Positions 44,086 through 54,123 of a stretch of 64,000 bases of DNA are shown here, piece after piece. Source of the stretch: Methylomonas koyamae (GTDB lineage Bacteria; Pseudomonadota; Gammaproteobacteria; Methylococcales; Methylomonadaceae). The stretch's first letter is position 1, and every line of letters begins with the position of its first letter. Both the position numbers and the translations under genes were made by a program. Location of the stretch: positions 1 to 64,000 of the forward strand of contig NZ_LUUK01000078.1 in assembly GCF_001644025.1 (NCBI RefSeq). The letters are read 5' to 3'. Under the pieces are notes generated by a model. The model was given only the letters and a program-made list of their open reading frames with translations. It made no database searches and had not been told where the DNA came from.

Positions 44086-44745
44086 TTACCGTCCAGACGC
44101 CCGGCGGTTGCGGCGCAACCCCAGCGAGCCCAGCATCGAACCGAACAACCAAGCCGCGTTTGGCAGGGGTACGACCTGCACCCCGACGTTGAAGGTGTCC
44201 GGGGCAAAATCGGAAATCTGGGTGAAGCCGGCGGAAACCGCGCCGTCGCGCGGCCACAGGTTCCAGGTAAAACTTTCCGGCGCGAAACCGGTCGACGGCA
44301 ACAGACCCGATGCAATCTCGGCAACCATATGATTACCGGTGATCGTCACCGAGCCCGGAGCGAGGTTCGTCGTGCTGAACGACGGCGCGATCAAGGTTAC
44401 CAAGCCGGTGCCGTCGTTGTTCAAGCGCACGACCGAATCGAACAAAATATTCTTCAGACCGTTAGATTCGAAAAGCGCGGTACCACCGCCGCGATTGAAG
44501 CCCCAAATATAAAAACCGCTCGGCGACGAACCGATGTCGGCATTGAACGTACTATCCAAACGGAAAGTCGCGGTGGCCTGATCGTAACTGACCGACGCCG
44601 ACACCACATCCAAGTCGCCCGCCGTACTGCCGTTGTATCCGGCGACATAATCGCCGATCGCGTCGCTGACCGCGACGGCTTGCGCCGGCTGCGCGGCGGC
44701 GATGATCGCGACGAATACCCAATGTTTCGCTGTGTTGATTCTCAT
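44086..44745 (-). CDS. PEP-CTERM-like exported protein
   Basis: This 219-residue protein has a signal peptide (ending AAQPAQA), a beta-rich body without a recognised domain, and a C-terminal VPLPNAAWLFGSMLGSLG hydrophobic segment followed by LRRNRR. This is a PEP-CTERM variant (VPLP type) used by exosortase systems; the sorting enzyme gene is not in the window. It is the second such protein here after the one at 33353-34432. Confidence 0.8.
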   Translation of the reverse strand: MRINTAKHWVFVAIIAAAQPAQAVAVSDAIGDYVAGYNGSTAGDLDVVSASVSYDQATATFRLDSTFNADIGSSPSGFYIWGFNRGGGTALFESNGLKNILFDSVVRLNNDGTGLVTLIAPSFSTTNLAPGSVTITGNHMVAEIASGLLPSTGFAPESFTWNLWPRDGAVSAGFTQISDFAPDTFNVGVQVVPLPNAAWLFGSMLGSLGLRRNRRASGR

Positions 44746-44779
44746 ACACCTATCCTCTGTTGCTGATATCCGATGGAAG

Positions 44780-44813
44780 CACCCGGCGGGAAACTAAGTT
44801 CCCTCCGGGTGCG
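44780..44813. other. Long hairpin upstream of the PEP-CTERM gene
   Basis: GCACCCGG and CCGGGTGC enclose GGGAA / TTCCC with one C-T mismatch and a 6-base loop. It lies about 35 bp before the start codon on the minus strand and has no T run, so it may be a leader structure or a terminator relic. Confidence 0.4.
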
Positions 44814-45168
44814 ATTGCGGTTTACAAGGAATATAGACCGTATAACCGAGCGGCATGGCGCAGCTACCGAATAGGGGGTGGTCGGAGCACCGGTGCCGCT
44901 CGTTGGTATATCCCCGGAGCAACGCTAAGGTTCAATGCCCCTAAAAAAATTTTAACGCGGTCCAACTCGCGGTTCGTTCTCCGCGACACCGATCACTGCT
45001 TCGAATTCATTCAGCGAAAACACTCGTTCAAATCGACCCGATACGCTCGCCATGACGAATTGAAGCTTGAGTCGCCATCAGGAAGCGGAGCCCGTTTCTC
45101 CTAGACGACCTCAAGGTATTTCTTCACTCGACATGTTGCTTGGCGGGGACTAACTTAGCTTGCGTCTA
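44814..45168. other. Gene-free stretch upstream of the small inverted-repeat element
   Basis: About 350 bp with no supported gene or RNA. A reading frame of 114 codons starting at 44760 has no ribosome-binding site and no recognisable content. Confidence 0.4.
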
Positions 45169-45331
45169 ACAGGTTGTTGAAAAAGAAACTCGGTGGAAAA
45201 AATCTTCCAATTTGTCGCTAAAAGTCATTTAGCTGCGACAAATAATCAGGGACTTACAAAATTTTATTTTGCGGAAAATGCGTTTTTTGGGACAAAAGTG
45301 GAGCAGTTTTTTAAATTTCAACAGCCTGTTA
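45169..45331. mobile_element. Small MITE-like element with 14-bp inverted ends and TA flanks
   Basis: The left end ACAGGTTGTTGAAA (45171-45184) is matched by the inverse of ACAGGCTGTTGAAA (right end 45316-45329), 13 of 14 positions. TA lies outside both ends (45169-45170, 45330-45331), the target expected for IS630/mariner-type elements. The interior is AT-rich (about 130 bp) and encodes nothing. It lies 164 bp upstream of the AraC-type gene and could affect its promoter. Confidence 0.65.
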
Positions 45332-45494
45332 ACGGCAAAAAAAATCGGGACGACCAGTAGATGGGCAAAAAGATAAGTCGGACAAGTAGCTGGATGATAT
45401 TTTATTTTTCTCCGACCTCTTTATTTCCCTGGCGTTCGATGTTCGTTTCAGGCCATCGATCGCATCCATCGAAAAGTAAAATGAATTTGGGCCT

Positions 45495-46556
45495 ATGACT
45501 AACGCTGCATTCATCTTTTCCAGCACTGATTTCCCGGATAAAGACCGGGTCGACATTTGGCGCGAAATGTTTGCCAGAAAAATTGCTGGATTCGATGTCG
45601 AACACGCCGATTCGCGGCCTTTTTTCAACCAAACACGGTTTCATTCCTTCGGCCACGTGAACTTGGCGGCGCATACTAGTACCGCGGTACGTTTTCGCCG
45701 TACTCGTGAACTCATTACCGGAGACGGGTTAGACGATTACTTAGGCCTATCGGTATGCGTAGCCGGTATCTGGGAGGTTATGCAAGGACAGCGGCGAATG
45801 TTGATCAATCGAAGTACCGCCGGCTTAGTTGATTCGACCAAAGTTCTCGACGGCGGGTTCGGACCAGACTCGCCCGAGGGATACCAGGAACTCTTGAGCT
45901 TGCGCATTTCCAGATCAGAATTGACCAAACGGGTACCGAAAGCCGAACGCCTGGTTATGACTCCTCTTTGCAACTCGGAGGGCATAGAGTTGTTAAGAAA
46001 TTACCTGCAAATGCTAGACCGGGGGGGCGTCGCTCAAGATCCTAGCCTAGGCGAACTAGTGGGGAATCATATTGTCGATCTCATCGCTTTTCTTTGTAAC
46101 GACGAGGTGGTTAAGGAGTCCCATTCCGGAGGGGTGCGGGCGGCCCGGCAAGCGGCCGTCATTCGATATCTGGAAAAGCACTTTAGTGAGCCAGGGCTGA
46201 ATGCGGCGCAAATCGCCGGCGAATTGAGAATATCCCGGAGATATTTGTTCGATCTGCTGAATGAAACCGGAGAAAGTGTTACTCAGATTCTTAATCGACT
46301 CAGAATTGCCCGGGCATGCCGGCTGCTGGCCGACCCCAAGTTCCGCCACCTTGATATCGCGGCGATCGCCTTCCAATCCGGGTTTAACGATTTGTCTTAC
46401 TTTTATCGCCAATTCCGTCAGCAATTCCAAGAGCCGCCGGGCGCCTTTCGGGCGCGGCGCGCGCTTCAAAACAACCTTGACTCCCAAACAACCGAAGCCG
46501 GTAACACCGAGAAATCCTCCTTGCACCCGCTAACCGACGGCAAGCCATCCAGCTAA
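45495..46556 (+). CDS. AraC-family transcriptional regulator
   Basis: This 353-residue protein has an AraC-binding-like N-terminal domain (about residues 1-200). Its C-terminal pair of helix-turn-helices includes LNAAQIAGELRISRRYLFDLLNE (about 230-255) and DIAAIAFQSGFNDLSYFYRQF with the typical GF(N/S)(D/S)xSYF pattern (about 290-315), then PPGAFR. This is the NimR/FeaR-like style with an N-terminal ligand domain. The ligand and target genes are not apparent, and no operon partner lies on the same strand. Confidence 0.9.
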   Translation: MTNAAFIFSSTDFPDKDRVDIWREMFARKIAGFDVEHADSRPFFNQTRFHSFGHVNLAAHTSTAVRFRRTRELITGDGLDDYLGLSVCVAGIWEVMQGQRRMLINRSTAGLVDSTKVLDGGFGPDSPEGYQELLSLRISRSELTKRVPKAERLVMTPLCNSEGIELLRNYLQMLDRGGVAQDPSLGELVGNHIVDLIAFLCNDEVVKESHSGGVRAARQAAVIRYLEKHFSEPGLNAAQIAGELRISRRYLFDLLNETGESVTQILNRLRIARACRLLADPKFRHLDIAAIAFQSGFNDLSYFYRQFRQQFQEPPGAFRARRALQNNLDSQTTEAGNTEKSSLHPLTDGKPSS

Positions 46557-46802
46557 GTTACCGCAGATTTATTCGCAGTTCCCGCAGCGTAAGGATGCAC
46601 CAATTGGCGTCGAAAAACTGAGGTCGATATTTCTGCCTGGGCGTTGATGACTAACGATGTTCATCTGCTCAGCACACCTCGAGCCGAAAATGCGGTCAGT
46701 CGTATGATGCAAACCTTGGGCAGGTAGTATGTGCGCTATTTTAATGCCTGCTATCGGCTAACCGGCATGCCCCTTTTGCCTTATTGTCGCCCAGCGTTCG
46801 GG
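46557..46802. other. Gap with no recognised element
   Basis: 246 bp between the AraC-type gene and the convergent meaB. No gene or terminator hairpin was recognised. Confidence 0.3.
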
Positions 46803-47813
46803 CTAAATCCCGGTAGTATCGCCCATCAGTTCGAGCAAACGGTGCGCAGCCAGCGTAGGCGATACGCTGCCGTTTTCGACGGCGGCGCTTAAATCCGGCA
46901 TGGCGGCCCGGACGCCGGGGTTTTCTCGAAAGCGTTCCTGGAGGCCGGACTCGATCAGCGCCCACATCCAGGATAACGACTGATGCCTGCGTTTAGCGGC
47001 CAATTCGCCGGTTTCGCCGACGGTCTGGCGAAAGAGGCCGAGTTGTTGCCAGAAATTGCCGATACCTTCACCCAGAGCCGCACTGACTTTCAGTACCGGC
47101 GGCTGCCAGCGCGCGGCGCTTGGCCGCAGCAGTGTCAGCGCCCCCGTGATTTGGCCTGCGGTCAGGTCGGCTGCCACGGGATCGAGATCGGCCTTGTTGA
47201 CGACGAAAATGTCGGCCAGTTCGACGATACCTTTTTTCATCGCCTGCAGATCGTCGCCCGCGTTAGGTTGCTGTAATAGGCAGAACGCATCGGTCATGCC
47301 CGCGACCGCTGTCTCGCTCTGACCAACACCAACGGTTTCGACGATGATCACATCGAAGCCCGCCGCTTCGCAAACCAGCATGGCTTCTCGCGTCGAAGCG
47401 GCGACGCCGCCCAGCGACCCGGATGAAGGCGATGGGCGAATGAAGGCTTCGTCGCGTGCGGACAATAATTCCATCCGGGTTTTGTCGCCGAGAATGGAAC
47501 CGCCGGAGCACGAGGATGACGGATCGACCGCCAGCACCGCGACCCGATGCCCCTGTTCGATCAGGTGCAAGCCGAGTGCCTCGATAAACGTGGATTTACC
47601 GACGCCCGGCGTGCCGGAAATGCCGAGCCGAATCGAGTTGCCGCTGTTCGGCAGCAGGGCATGCAACAGGGTCCCTGCCCGCTGGCGATGGTCGCTACGG
47701 GTCGACTCGATCAGGGTAATCGTCTTGGCCAAGGCGCGGCGCTGACCGGCGAGCACGGCACCGACCAGCGCTTGGTCTTCGCGGTTGAGTTGGAAATTCG
47801 GTAGAACCGGCAT
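46803..47813 (-). CDS. meaB: Methylmalonyl-CoA mutase-associated GTPase MeaB
   Basis: This 336-residue P-loop GTPase protects and loads cobalamin on methylmalonyl-CoA mutase. The Walker A block is GISGTPGVGKSTFIEALG, followed by VDPSSSCSGGSILGDKTRM, VETVGVGQSETAV and the base-recognition motif VVNKADLD. Length fits the ArgK/MeaB family. It lies 15 bp after the mutase gene, in the same transcription unit. Confidence 0.94.
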   Translation of the reverse strand: MPVLPNFQLNREDQALVGAVLAGQRRALAKTITLIESTRSDHRQRAGTLLHALLPNSGNSIRLGISGTPGVGKSTFIEALGLHLIEQGHRVAVLAVDPSSSCSGGSILGDKTRMELLSARDEAFIRPSPSSGSLGGVAASTREAMLVCEAAGFDVIIVETVGVGQSETAVAGMTDAFCLLQQPNAGDDLQAMKKGIVELADIFVVNKADLDPVAADLTAGQITGALTLLRPSAARWQPPVLKVSAALGEGIGNFWQQLGLFRQTVGETGELAAKRRHQSLSWMWALIESGLQERFRENPGVRAAMPDLSAAVENGSVSPTLAAHRLLELMGDTTGI

Positions 47814-47828
47814 GCTGTTGGCCCCGGA

Positions 47829-49994
47829 TCAGGATGCCGTCGGCGCTTGCGCCGCTTGGATGGCGTTCAACACATCCCGCGCGCATTGCGGAATCGGCGT
47901 GCCGGGTCCGAACACGCCCTTGGCGCCGGCGGCGAACAAAAACTCGTAGTCCTGGGCCGGAATCACGCCGCCGACGAAGACGATGACATCGCCGGCGCCC
48001 TGCCCGGCCAAAATGTCGATCAGCGCCGGCACCAACGTTTTATGGCCGGCCGCCAGCGTCGATACGCCGATCGCGTGCACGTCGTTTTCGATGGCTTGGC
48101 GGGCGACTTCTTCCGGCGTCTGAAACAGCGGCGCGATATCGACGTCGAAGCCCAGATCGGCGAAGGCGGTCGCGACGACCTTAGCGCCGCGGTCGTGACC
48201 GTCCTGGCCTAATTTGGCGATCATGATGCGCGGCCGGCGACCTTCGGCGGCCGCAAAATCGTTGACTTGTTCCTTAAGTTGCGTCCACTCCTGATCGGCC
48301 TCGAAGGCCGCGCCGTACACGCCGGTCACGACCTGATTGCTGGCGCGATGGCGGCCCCAGACCTGTTCGAGCGCTTCGGAGATTTCGCCGACCGTGGCAC
48401 GCAGGCGAATAGCCTTGATGGCCAGGTCGAGCAGATTGCCTTCGCCGCTTTTCGCGCAGTCGCCGAGGGCGTCGAGAGCCGCCTGAACCGCTCCGTCATC
48501 GCGGCTGGCGCGAATCTCGGCCAGACGCGCCACCTGCGCGTCGCGGACCGCGTGGTTATCGACATTCAGAATATCGATGGCGTCTTGCTGAGGTAGTTTG
48601 TATTTGTTAACGCCGACAATCACGTCTCGACCCGAATCGATATTGGCTTGCTTTTGGGTGGCACATTTTTCGATTTGCAGCTTGGCCCAGCCCGTCTCGA
48701 CCGCCTTGGTCATGCCACCCATCGCCTGAACTTCTTCGATGATGGCCCAAGCCTTGTCTGCAATGTCCTGGGTCAGCGATTCCATCATGTACGAGCCGGC
48801 CCAGGGATCGATAACCTTGGTGATGTGGGTCTCTTCCTGGATGATCAACTGCGTGTTGCGGGCGATCCGCGCCGAGAATTCAGTGGGTAGGGCGATGGCC
48901 TCGTCGAGCGCGTTGGTATGCAGCGACTGGGTGCCGCCGAACACCGCCGCCATCGCCTCTATCGTGGTTCGCACCACATTGTTATAGGGGTCTTGCTCGG
49001 CCAGCGACCAGCCCGAGGTTTGGCTGTGAGTGCGCAGCATCATCGATTTCGGATTGCTCGGGTTGAAGGACTTCATGATCCGCCACCACAGCAGGCGCGC
49101 GGCGCGCAGCTTTGCCACTTCCAGATAGAAGTTCATGCCGATCGCGAAAAAGAAACTCAGCCGGCCGGCGAAATCGTCCACATCCATGCCCGAGGCCATC
49201 GCGGTTTTTACATACTCAAGGCCGTCGGCCAAGGTAAACGCCAGTTCCAAGGCTTGGGTCGCGCCGGCCTCCTGCATGTGGTACCCCGAGATCGAGATCG
49301 AGTTGAACTTGGGCATGTGCTTGGCCGTGTAGGCGATGATGTCGGCGATAATCTTCATCGACGGCGTCGGCGGGTAGATATAGGTATTGCGGACCATGAA
49401 CTCCTTGAGGATGTCGTTCTGGATGGTCCCTGACAATTGTGCCATCGACACGCCCTGCTCCTCGGCGGCGACCACGTAGCCGGCCAGCACCGGCAACACC
49501 GCACCGTTCATCGTCATCGACACCGAGACTTTGTCGAGCGGAATACCGTCGAACAGAATCTTCATGTCTTCCACCGAGTCGATCGCCACACCGGCCTTAC
49601 CGACATCGCCGGTCACCCGCGGATGGTCGGAGTCGTAACCGCGATGGGTAGCCAGGTCGAAGGCCACCGAGATACCCTGGCCGCCCGCGGCCAAAGCCTT
49701 ACGATAGAAGTCGTTGGATTCCTCGGCGGTCGAAAAGCCGGCGTATTGGCGGATGGTCCAGGGCCGCGCCGCGTACATCGTCGCTTGCGGGCCGCGCAAA
49801 AACGGTTCGAATCCCGGCAGGGTATCGGCGAACGGCAGGTTTTCGGTATCGGCCTTGGTATAGAGCGGCTTGACCGCGAGCCCCTCCGGCGTTGTCCAGG
49901 TCAGGTTCTCGACCGCGCCACCCGGCGCGGATTTCGCGGCCGCCTTGGCCCAGGCATCCAGGGAAGGAATCTTTACTTCGGGATAATTTTTCAT
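47829..49994 (-). CDS. scpA: Methylmalonyl-CoA mutase, large subunit (homodimer type)
   Basis: This 721-residue enzyme interconverts methylmalonyl-CoA and succinyl-CoA. The catalytic (beta/alpha)8 domain (about 30-560) has [37 protein letters not shown]-type sequence (here [18 protein letters not shown]) and [15 protein letters not shown]. The cobalamin domain (about 580-715) has the lower-ligand motif GQDGHDRG. No separate small subunit is present, as expected for the ScpA-type homodimer. The ATG at 49994 is preferred to 50063 because the upstream extension is unlike the family. meaB is co-transcribed. Confidence 0.95.
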   Translation of the reverse strand: MKNYPEVKIPSLDAWAKAAAKSAPGGAVENLTWTTPEGLAVKPLYTKADTENLPFADTLPGFEPFLRGPQATMYAARPWTIRQYAGFSTAEESNDFYRKALAAGGQGISVAFDLATHRGYDSDHPRVTGDVGKAGVAIDSVEDMKILFDGIPLDKVSVSMTMNGAVLPVLAGYVVAAEEQGVSMAQLSGTIQNDILKEFMVRNTYIYPPTPSMKIIADIIAYTAKHMPKFNSISISGYHMQEAGATQALELAFTLADGLEYVKTAMASGMDVDDFAGRLSFFFAIGMNFYLEVAKLRAARLLWWRIMKSFNPSNPKSMMLRTHSQTSGWSLAEQDPYNNVVRTTIEAMAAVFGGTQSLHTNALDEAIALPTEFSARIARNTQLIIQEETHITKVIDPWAGSYMMESLTQDIADKAWAIIEEVQAMGGMTKAVETGWAKLQIEKCATQKQANIDSGRDVIVGVNKYKLPQQDAIDILNVDNHAVRDAQVARLAEIRASRDDGAVQAALDALGDCAKSGEGNLLDLAIKAIRLRATVGEISEALEQVWGRHRASNQVVTGVYGAAFEADQEWTQLKEQVNDFAAAEGRRPRIMIAKLGQDGHDRGAKVVATAFADLGFDVDIAPLFQTPEEVARQAIENDVHAIGVSTLAAGHKTLVPALIDILAGQGAGDVIVFVGGVIPAQDYEFLFAAGAKGVFGPGTPIPQCARDVLNAIQAAQAPTAS

Positions 49995-50600
49995 CTGCTT
50001 TACTACTTCCAAGAGGTGATTGCATGCCCGGTCGGCCTGACGCTCGCGTCGAACCGGCGCCACTTTATCGATTATATTCGGTTAAAGATAGTCCGGAAAA
50101 ATACAAGAAGCTAAGTTGGACGGGCCATGCTAATCCGAATTCCGAAAGCCCTGACTGATCGACCCCGCTCGCAAGACCGGCGCTCTTGATCGCGACCCAA
50201 TGCGGTTGAAGCAAGACAGGTCGAGAGGTTGTTTTGGGCCTATTCATTGAAGACGCCGCACAACAATAAGCTGCCTATCCGGTTTCATTCCATCATCAAC
50301 GCGCAACGTCTACACTTGTTGAGTCTGCAAACGACTCGGTTGTGCTGAAATCGCCTTCCAAACGCTCTGAATACCGTGCGGACGTTGACAATGTATACCG
50401 TAAGAGTCGATTTGACGGTTGACGGTAGGCTTCGTAATCTCAATGCGCTAATCCAGTGATCCATCGGTTTCCGACAGTTCCGGCACTGGCACTGACGCCT
50501 CTGTAATGTTTTATTCAAATATTTTTCAATAACTTATGAAATGCGACATGATTTGATTTTGTTAACTTAACGCCATTGCCCTAGGCATTCGGAGTGCGTC
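49995..50600. other. Gene-free stretch between scpA and the porin operon
   Basis: 606 bp between divergent genes. I see no supported gene; small open frames here have no ribosome-binding site. The AT-rich last 90 bp (50510-50600) probably contain the porin-operon promoter. Confidence 0.4.
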
Positions 50601-51875
50601 GTGAAGCGGATAATTTCATTGTTTGTGTGTAGTCTGCCGATTCTATTGAGCGTGCGAACCGTTCGTGCGGACTTTTTTTCCACGGAGGATGGAAAATTAC
50701 GCCTGAGCAGTTTTGGTACCTTAGGCGTTGTTTACGACAGCAGCGACATCCTGTATTTACAAACATCGACCGATCAACCGAACACCTTCGACGGTCATTG
50801 GTCGTGGAGATCTAGCACCCAACTCGGTATTCAGGCCAGCGCCAAATTTACCGACGAATGGGATGCAATGGTGCAGTTCCTAATTAAGGACAGATCGTAC
50901 AACTCATTGAACGAAAACTTATTTTGGGGCTTGCTGCGCTGGCAACCCAGCCGCAACTTCACCGTGCGCGCGGGACGCCTGGGGCTAGATGTTTATCTGC
51001 TATCCGATTACCGCAATGTCGGTTACGCCTATTTGTGGGAAAGGCCGCCGACGGAATTTTACGGCTCCTTGATTAACCAAAACTTTGATGGCGTGGACCT
51101 GGCTTGGCGCGTACCGCTGGCACAGGGTTTTTTTCAAGCGAAAGCGTTTGCCGGTAGTTACTCGCATTCGTTTCCGATCTTTCAGCTCGATACCGTTTCA
51201 AAAAACACCTTGGCGCTTTCGCCGATATTCGGTGGCAAATTCAGTTACGAAGACGAGGACTGGCAGTTGTCCCTCGGCGCCACCTATACCATTTTCGATA
51301 AAAACTTCGTCGGAATCTCGCAGCTGCTCCAAGGGCTCAGCGCCCCAGGACTGAGAACAGTCTGGAGCAATGCGGCCGATTACGCCGCCCAACTCAACAA
51401 GGTTGGAAAAGGCATTGGCTTTTACTCAATAGGCGCCGCCTATAACGCCAACGAATGGAGCATTCAAAGCGAGTTTGGTTATCTCGATTCCGGCGTGCCC
51501 GAAATACAAAGCCAATTCAGCGGTTACTTCAGTATTGGCCGACATATCGGCGACATTACACCCTATCTCTTGTTCAGCATCGCCAGACCAAGCGGCGAGT
51601 CAAAAACGGTCGTACCGCCGGAAATCTCGGGTCCGTTGCAAGACCAACTGTATGCCGCGACTTCGATAGCCATGCAAGAGTATAGAATCAATCAGGAGAC
51701 CATCAGTTTGGGTGCCCGCTGGGATTTCGCGCCCAATTTGGCCGCGAAGATTCAATGGGACCACAGTCATGTCGCCGCTAACTCTTCCAGTCTTTGGCTG
51801 AACGGCAGCCGTGAGATTTCGACGCCGGATTTAGATGTCGATTTGTTTTCGCTCAGCATGAATTGGTCTTTTTAA
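50601..51875 (+). CDS. Outer-membrane porin-like beta-barrel protein
   Basis: This 424-residue protein has a signal peptide (ending TVRA). The mature part is full of alternating-residue strands (LRLSSFGTLGVVYD, WSWRSSTQLGIQASAKFTD, FTVRAGRLGLDVYLLSDYR) and ends in LSMNWSF. The final Phe is the outer-membrane assembly signal recognised by the BAM complex. It lacks the clear Porin_4 pattern; the substrate is unknown. It is the first gene of an operon with a binding-protein-like gene (1-bp overlap) and a diguanylate cyclase. Confidence 0.82.
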   Translation: MKRIISLFVCSLPILLSVRTVRADFFSTEDGKLRLSSFGTLGVVYDSSDILYLQTSTDQPNTFDGHWSWRSSTQLGIQASAKFTDEWDAMVQFLIKDRSYNSLNENLFWGLLRWQPSRNFTVRAGRLGLDVYLLSDYRNVGYAYLWERPPTEFYGSLINQNFDGVDLAWRVPLAQGFFQAKAFAGSYSHSFPIFQLDTVSKNTLALSPIFGGKFSYEDEDWQLSLGATYTIFDKNFVGISQLLQGLSAPGLRTVWSNAADYAAQLNKVGKGIGFYSIGAAYNANEWSIQSEFGYLDSGVPEIQSQFSGYFSIGRHIGDITPYLLFSIARPSGESKTVVPPEISGPLQDQLYAATSIAMQEYRINQETISLGARWDFAPNLAAKIQWDHSHVAANSSSLWLNGSREISTPDLDVDLFSLSMNWSF

Positions 51876-52414
51876 TGATGGCGGGCCGTTTGAACATGAG
51901 ACGTTTCCGAGGCACCAATCGTAGCGATGCAAGGCGGGTCAGCCCTTCGGAAGCGCTGCCGGCCGGCAAGCGCCGTTTCTTGAATCCCTATATTTTTCTG
52001 ATTCCGTTGGCGACGCTACACGGGCAACCCGCATGTTGCGGCGAGGAGGTTTTGGTGGTGGTCAATCAAACCAATCAGGCCATGGAGTTTAGCCGCAACC
52101 AAGTGATCGACTTCTTCATGGGACGCCAGCAGAATTTCCACAGCGGCAAAGCCGTGTTTACGATCGATCTGGCGCAGGACTCCCCGACCCGCGCGCATTT
52201 TTATCAACAATTGGTCGGCAAATCCGTTCCCCAAGTCAATGCCTATTGGGCTAGATTACTGTTCACCGGCAACGCCACGCCGCCGAAAATGCTGCCCAGT
52301 CCGGCCGCGGTGTTGTCGGCGGTCAAGGAAAACGCCGATGCCATCGGTTATGTCGACGGCCGGGACTATGACGGCTGTTGCAAAGTCGTATATCGTCTAA
52401 AACCGGCCGACTGA
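51875..52414 (+). CDS. PstS-like periplasmic binding-protein-like domain protein
   Basis: This 179-residue protein has a hydrophobic stretch after a long basic lead (RFLNPYIFLIPLATLHGQPA), then EEVLVVVNQTN, IDFFMGRQQNFHSGKAVFTIDL, SPTRAHFYQQLVGKS and VKENADAIGYVDG. This is the short phosphate-ABC-type binding domain often encoded next to sensors. The start codon ATG overlaps the porin stop TAA by one base. It probably supplies ligand information to the adjacent membrane diguanylate cyclase; the ligand is not identified. Confidence 0.75.
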   Translation: MMAGRLNMRRFRGTNRSDARRVSPSEALPAGKRRFLNPYIFLIPLATLHGQPACCGEEVLVVVNQTNQAMEFSRNQVIDFFMGRQQNFHSGKAVFTIDLAQDSPTRAHFYQQLVGKSVPQVNAYWARLLFTGNATPPKMLPSPAAVLSAVKENADAIGYVDGRDYDGCCKVVYRLKPAD

Positions 52415-52433
52415 CGACTCACTCGCCTAACTC

Positions 52434-54068
52434 ATGATCACCTTTAAGAAACTTTCGGTACGGATTACGCTGGTCATCAGTTTTTTTGCGCTGTTGGTCG
52501 CGGGGGTCGGCTCGGCGGTGTCCTATACCGATACGTTGCGGCAAGAGCGCAATAAGGCTTACGCCAGAATCATGGAATTAGCCAAAACCGTCGAAAAAAG
52601 CGCGCAGATCGCGGCTTACCTGGATAACCAAGAGATTGCGGACGACGTTATCGGCGGTTTAATGAATAACGAAGTCGTAGCCGGCGTCTTGCTGAAAAGT
52701 CAAAGCGGTTGGCATTCGACCAATGACCATAAACCGCTGAATGATGCTCTCGGCGAAGCGCCGTTAGCGCTCGACCTGGATTCTCCATTCAGTCCGGGCG
52801 AGAAAGTCGGTGTGCTGCAAATTTTCCCCAAACACGACATTATCGAGCGCAATGCCAAGCTGATCGCTCGAAATCAGGCGCTACTCCTGTCGTCGTACAC
52901 GTTGATCGTGGCGCTGATCATCATGCTGGCTATCCAGCAAATCTTCGTGCGCACCATCAAAACGGTGGCATCCACACTGAACCGTATCGACCCAAGCGGC
53001 ACGAAACGCTTGCACTGTCCGCTTAGCCACCGAAAGGACGAAATTGGCCACTTGATCGCCGACATCAATTTCCTGTTGGATATTTCGCATTTCCGTATTC
53101 ATTCCGAACGTGAGTTGCGCGAGCAGCTCGAAAAGCTTGAACAACGTTTTCGACTGCTGTTCGAGAATGCCAGCGTGGGTATCTGCGTGCTGAACGAACA
53201 TGGCGATGTCATTTTGCACAACCCGGTTTGCCGTGAGGTGTTGCGTCTGGACGCGGCGCCCGAAGGTCCGGCCCGCGTAGAGCAATTTTTCAAGGATGCC
53301 CGCCAAATTAATCGTATCGTATTCGACACGCTAACCGCCGGCGAGTTGACGAACGGCGAATTCGAATTGGCGACTACAGACGACCTAGATGGACCGCGTT
53401 GGGCTCAATGCCTGTTTTCAAAAGCCAGGGTGAGCGAAACGTCGGAATTCGAAGGCAGCGCTTTCGTGCAAATGATCGTAATCGATATCACGGAACGAAA
53501 GATTGAAGAACTGCAAACGCGTTTTAAGGCGGAGCGCGACCCATTGACCAAGCTGTTCAATCGCAATGGACTGGAAACCCGCCTCAATCTGATGCGCGAT
53601 CTGGCCCTGCAAGAAGCCTGCGGCTTCGCGATTTTCCTGATGGACTTGGATAATTTCAAACCGATCAACGATAACTACGGCCACGAAGCCGGCGATACCG
53701 TTCTGATAGCGGTAGCCGAACGCTTATTGGCTTGTTTTCGGGCAAACGATATTCTGGTTAGGCTGGGCGGAGACGAATTTCTGGCCGCTTTAATCTGCAA
53801 ACCGGCGATCAACCAAGCCGACTTAAGCCGGATAGCACAAAAAACAATCCGCTTACTGCTGCAAGACATCCCGTTGAATCAGGGCCGAAACGCGAATATC
53901 GGCGTTAGCATAGGCATCTGCGCCAGCGGACCGGAGCACGCCCATTTGTCGATTGCCCAGTTGATCGATCATGCCGACAAAGCGATGTATCAGGTCAAGC
54001 TCGCCGGCAAAAACGACTTTTGCATCAGCGTTCCATCGCCGATGCGGAGAGACCAATTGACGTCTTGA
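52434..54068 (+). CDS. Membrane diguanylate cyclase (HAMP-PAS-GGDEF)
   Basis: This 544-residue inner-membrane protein has a first helix (about 10-30), a periplasmic region of about 120 residues, a second helix (about 148-170) and HAMP-like sequence. A PAS-like domain (about 235-360, LFENASVGICVLNEHGDVI) and a GGDEF domain (about 370-540) follow. The active-site loop is RLGGDEFLAA, so c-di-GMP synthesis is likely. An RxxD-type I-site was not seen with confidence. It follows the binding-protein-like gene by 19 bp and is the output module of that operon. Confidence 0.88.
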   Translation: MITFKKLSVRITLVISFFALLVAGVGSAVSYTDTLRQERNKAYARIMELAKTVEKSAQIAAYLDNQEIADDVIGGLMNNEVVAGVLLKSQSGWHSTNDHKPLNDALGEAPLALDLDSPFSPGEKVGVLQIFPKHDIIERNAKLIARNQALLLSSYTLIVALIIMLAIQQIFVRTIKTVASTLNRIDPSGTKRLHCPLSHRKDEIGHLIADINFLLDISHFRIHSERELREQLEKLEQRFRLLFENASVGICVLNEHGDVILHNPVCREVLRLDAAPEGPARVEQFFKDARQINRIVFDTLTAGELTNGEFELATTDDLDGPRWAQCLFSKARVSETSEFEGSAFVQMIVIDITERKIEELQTRFKAERDPLTKLFNRNGLETRLNLMRDLALQEACGFAIFLMDLDNFKPINDNYGHEAGDTVLIAVAERLLACFRANDILVRLGGDEFLAALICKPAINQADLSRIAQKTIRLLLQDIPLNQGRNANIGVSIGICASGPEHAHLSIAQLIDHADKAMYQVKLAGKNDFCISVPSPMRRDQLTS

Positions 54069-54123
54069 GACAAGCGGTTGGCTGGGCGAAGTCGCGGCAA
54101 AAGCCTATCGGGCAGGCGAAAGC

